NCBI GenBank assembly: GCA_020629135.1
Contig: JAHDDX010000013.1
Span: 1 to 45,055 of the forward strand
DNA: 45,055 nt
Origin: Hellea sp.
GTDB lineage: Bacteria > Pseudomonadota > Alphaproteobacteria > Caulobacterales > Maricaulaceae
Reading direction: 5' to 3'
In this document: one piece after another, positions 42,387-45,055 of the stretch
Layout of the letters: every line of letters begins with the position of its first letter
Numbering within the stretch: position 1 is the stretch's first letter
Notes under the pieces: generated by a model
What the model was told of the DNA's origin: nothing
Seen by the model: the letters and a program-made list of their open reading frames with translations, nothing else
Databases searched by the model: none
Translations under genes and position numbers: made by a program

Positions 42387-45055
42387 ATGTTCAAAAAATC
42401 CATTCTTTTAACGACATCCATCGCTCTTGGCCTTAGCGCGGCAACACCTGCCTTCGCGCAAGATGTTGAAGATGAAATCATCGTGACAGCGACAAAACGG
42501 GCGACAACTTTGCAGGAAACGCCGATTGCCGTAACTGTGACCAATGCCACGACAATTGAGCGCGCCAAAATCCTTGATGTCAACGATCTACAAAGTGTCG
42601 TGCCATCGCTACGCGTTAATCAGCTGCAAAGCTCACAAAATACAAACTTCATTATTCGGGGTCAGGGTAATGGTGCCAATAATGGCGGTATTGAAAGCTC
42701 TGTGGGTGTTTTTGTTGACGGCGTATATCGGTCTCGGTCATCCGCACGTGTAAATGACTTGCCAAAACTTGAGCGTGTTGAGGTTCTGAAAGGGCCGCAA
42801 TCAACACTTTTCGGTAAGAACGCGTCAGCAGGTGTGATTTCGATTGTTACGGCCGAGCCTAGTTTTGAAACCGAAGGTTATGTCGATTTTACCTATGGCA
42901 ATTATGATCAGATGATCGCTAAAGGTTATGTCACAACAGGCCTCAGCGACACGGTCGCTGTAAGTCTGGGCGGCAGCTACAATCAACGTGACGGCTATTT
43001 CACGAGCGCGATCGGATTGGATAGCGTTAATGACCGGAACCGTTTCAATGTTCGTGGTCAGGCTTTGTGGGAGCCGGATGACCTTACAAAAATCCGGTTG
43101 ATTGCAGATTATTCTGAACTGGATGAACAATGTTGTGGTGTTACAAATTTGGTTGCTGGCCCGGTAACCGGCATCTTTCAGGCGTTGAGTGGATTGACAA
43201 CGCCGGCGACACCCCCTGTCAGTGATCCATTCACTTATGTCGCCTATCAAAATACACCGTCAACAAATGAAATCGAGGACAAAGGGGTATCGCTTCACAT
43301 TGACCGCGATTTTGACAATATCTCATTAACATCGATTACGGCTTATCGTTCCAATGACAGTTACTATTTGACCGATGCAGACTATAGTCTGACACAAATG
43401 CTTGATGGCGTTGGTTCGGATCTGGGCGTGGATACTTTCACGCAGGAATTGCGACTGACGTCCAATAATGACGGTCCATTAAATTGGATGTTGGGCGGCT
43501 TCTATTTCAAGGAAGATGTTAGCCAAAATTCCAGCCTGGATTATGGCGCGGCGCTTCGACCCTATTTGGATTTCCTAATCGGTGATCCTGGTGTTTTAGC
43601 TTTGCTTGAGGCTTCTAATGGGGCGGCTCCTGGTTCCTATGGTGGCGCGGATGTGACAATCAACGAGTTTTTTGACCAAGATAACACATCATGGTCGATA
43701 TTCGGTACGGCGGATTATGAAGTTTCTGACCGTCTAACCCTTTCGGGCGGGCTAAACTATACGAAGGATAAGAAAACCGTTTCTGGAATGAGTGTAAACC
43801 CGGATGTCTTTTCAAGCCTGGATCTGGGGGGTGAAGCCGCAGAAAACTTCTTCGAGCTATCCACGTTCTTGGTGGGCGTTGACCCTATTCCAAATGTGTT
43901 CCCTGGAATTCCGAGCTTTGAAGCCGCATTTGGATTACCGTTTACACAAGCCAATGTTATTGCAATCGCAACAAACCCGGCTTCTGCGGCTGCATTCGCT
44001 CAATATAGTGCGGGTGTTACTGCGTTCGCACAAGCAACTGCAGCCAGCCCGGCAAACCCATTATTAGGTATCCAGGCTTTCCAGACCCAGCCACAATTTG
44101 TTCCTTTTCCAAACGCTGTTGAGAGTGGGCGTTCAAGCGATGACAAGCTGACTTGGCAAGTCCGAGCCGCTTATGAGTTGAATGACAATATCAATATTTA
44201 CGGTTCTGTTTCGACTGGCTTTAAGGCCACATCTTGGAATTTGTCTCGCGATTCTCGTCCAGCCGCGGGTGATATTGCGGCCTTAGCCGCAGCCGGATTG
44301 CTTGAAAATAACGTCACGGCGGGTACCCGTTTTGCGGGCCCAGAAACGGTCACGACTTATGAGGCTGGATTTAAAACCCGGTTCGATGGCGGCTTCCTGA
44401 ATATTGCGGCCTTCCAACAGGACTTCAAATCTCTGCAGACTAACGCCTTTGTTGGCGCAGCCTTCGTCTTTACCAATGCTGGTGAGCTCCGTGTTCGCGG
44501 TTTGGAATTAGACGGGGCTTATGAATTGTTCGATGGTTTCAAACTTAGCGGTGCCGCAACCTTGTTGGATCCGGAATTCACAGAATTCGCAGGTGCAACT
44601 GGACCTGTTGGACCGATTGACCGGACAGGCGATATTCCTGATAATGTCAGTAAGACAAGCCTGTCTCTTGGCGCAACTTACGAGCATGACTTTGACAACG
44701 GAATGTCAGCTTATATTCGGGGTGACTGGCAATATGAAAGTAATGCCCGTTTGGGTGTAAACCTGACGCCTGCGGCTCTGGATATGGTTGCCAATGCCGG
44801 GACTTCTTTGAGCCCGTTTTACGCTACGGCGGCGCGGACCACATATCCTGGATATGATACACGGAACCAAAGTATCGTAAATGGATCAATTGGCGTCGAT
44901 TTCGAAAACGGTTTCGGCCTTCAATTGTGGGGCAGAAATCTGTTTAAAGATCAATATATCTCAACGATCTTCCCAGGCGTTTTCCAGTTTGGTGTGGTCA
45001 ACGGTTATCCAAGCCCACCACGCACATACGGAATTTCCGGGCGGTATAATTTCTA
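42387..45055 (+). CDS. TonB-dependent outer-membrane receptor, missing only the last base of its stop codon
   Basis: The frame runs 889 codons and ends GRYNF followed by TA at the window edge, so the protein is complete and only the stop codon is cut. MFKKSILLTTSIALGLSAATPAFA is a cleavable signal peptide. The plug domain covers about 26-150: DEIIVTATKR (TonB-box-like start), LQETPIAVTV, NFIIRGQG, VGVFVDGVYRSR, LERVEVLKGPQSTLFGKNASAGVISIVT. The remainder is a 22-strand-type barrel with alternating strands, ending in phenylalanine as outer-membrane proteins do. An Ala-rich extracellular insert is visible around residues 525-565. It is of the sphingomonad/Caulobacterales TBDR style, substrate unknown. 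GGGGAT five to six bases before the ATG is the ribosome site. Confidence 0.93.
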   Translation, partial: MFKKSILLTTSIALGLSAATPAFAQDVEDEIIVTATKRATTLQETPIAVTVTNATTIERAKILDVNDLQSVVPSLRVNQLQSSQNTNFIIRGQGNGANNGGIESSVGVFVDGVYRSRSSARVNDLPKLERVEVLKGPQSTLFGKNASAGVISIVTAEPSFETEGYVDFTYGNYDQMIAKGYVTTGLSDTVAVSLGGSYNQRDGYFTSAIGLDSVNDRNRFNVRGQALWEPDDLTKIRLIADYSELDEQCCGVTNLVAGPVTGIFQALSGLTTPATPPVSDPFTYVAYQNTPSTNEIEDKGVSLHIDRDFDNISLTSITAYRSNDSYYLTDADYSLTQMLDGVGSDLGVDTFTQELRLTSNNDGPLNWMLGGFYFKEDVSQNSSLDYGAALRPYLDFLIGDPGVLALLEASNGAAPGSYGGADVTINEFFDQDNTSWSIFGTADYEVSDRLTLSGGLNYTKDKKTVSGMSVNPDVFSSLDLGGEAAENFFELSTFLVGVDPIPNVFPGIPSFEAAFGLPFTQANVIAIATNPASAAAFAQYSAGVTAFAQATAASPANPLLGIQAFQTQPQFVPFPNAVESGRSSDDKLTWQVRAAYELNDNINIYGSVSTGFKATSWNLSRDSRPAAGDIAALAAAGLLENNVTAGTRFAGPETVTTYEAGFKTRFDGGFLNIAAFQQDFKSLQTNAFVGAAFVFTNAGELRVRGLELDGAYELFDGFKLSGAATLLDPEFTEFAGATGPVGPIDRTGDIPDNVSKTSLSLGATYEHDFDNGMSAYIRGDWQYESNARLGVNLTPAALDMVANAGTSLSPFYATAARTTYPGYDTRNQSIVNGSIGVDFENGFGLQLWGRNLFKDQYISTIFPGVFQFGVVNGYPSPPRTYGISGRYNF

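Noticed and set aside
42387-45055. Possible frameshift in the TonB receptor, since no complete frame with a stop is found
   Set aside because: Reading through in one frame gives a continuous 889-residue receptor ending in the usual terminal phenylalanine; the stop is simply cut by the window edge.
1-45055. CRISPR array, insertion sequence, integrase, prophage or toxin-antitoxin locus
   Set aside because: No regularly spaced direct repeats, transposase or integrase motifs, or phage structural genes were found on either strand. The ribbon-helix-helix gene at 35394-35618 has no toxin partner.

Overview
The window is chromosomal DNA of a Caulobacter-like alphaproteobacterium, most likely a marine member of the Hyphomonadaceae/Maricaulales type. 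The main reasons are a divK-pleD cell-cycle pair beside rpmG, an alphaproteobacterial SspB adaptor, a DinB with an N-terminal zinc finger, an RpoH-type sigma factor, and a large TonB-dependent receptor. Base composition looks close to 50% GC by eye, low for Caulobacter itself but usual for small marine relatives. The order-level placement is inference. I see no phage, IS element, CRISPR array, tRNA or rRNA gene. Genes are densely packed and no gene-free gap exceeds about 220 bases.

Layout. 1-2.7 kb (+): the 3' end of a DUF11-type secreted protein, then a translationally coupled pair (flavin-binding split-barrel protein and MOSC protein). 2.7-10.7 kb (-): ychF-pth-rplY, a lipoprotein amidase, prs, and the overlapping lgt-midA-pgeF group. 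10.8-12.5 kb (+): ubiK, a YbjN-type gene and proC. 12.5-15.0 kb: a trypsin-like protease (-), a thioredoxin-fold lipoprotein (+) and dinB (-). 15.2-16.9 kb (+): divK-pleD. 16.9-27.0 kb (-): rpmG, NUDIX, rnr, topA, dprA, plsY, a catalytically degenerate dihydroorotase and pyrB. A 48-codon gene at 27.2 kb (+) is divergent from pyrB. 27.3-31.9 kb (-): uvrD, an unfamiliar lipoprotein with alpha/beta-hydrolase features, and prmA. 32.1-35.4 kb (+): an accessory-looking secreted island with an M36-like metallopeptidase lipoprotein, a small lipoprotein, and a short acidic secreted protein whose start codon lies inside a terminator hairpin. 35.4-37.6 kb (-): ribbon-helix-helix protein, fumC, sspB. 37.8-40.1 kb (+): cytochrome P450 and fatty-acid desaturase. 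40.1-42.2 kb (-): rpoH and an RluA-family pseudouridine synthase. 42.4 kb to the end (+): a TonB-dependent receptor that runs to two bases of its stop codon.

Most of the window is housekeeping: translation (pth, rplY, rpmG, prmA), nucleotide supply (prs, pyrB with its pseudo-dihydroorotase partner), envelope building (lgt, plsY), genome maintenance (topA, dprA, uvrD, dinB), proteolysis and stress (sspB, rpoH) and cell-cycle control (divK, pleD). The less explained parts are the metallopeptidase island, the hydrolase-like lipoprotein between uvrD and prmA, the 48-aa basic protein, the P450/desaturase pair, and several palindromic or hairpin elements between genes.

Everything here was read by eye from sequence and remembered family motifs. 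No database search, folding program or alignment was run.
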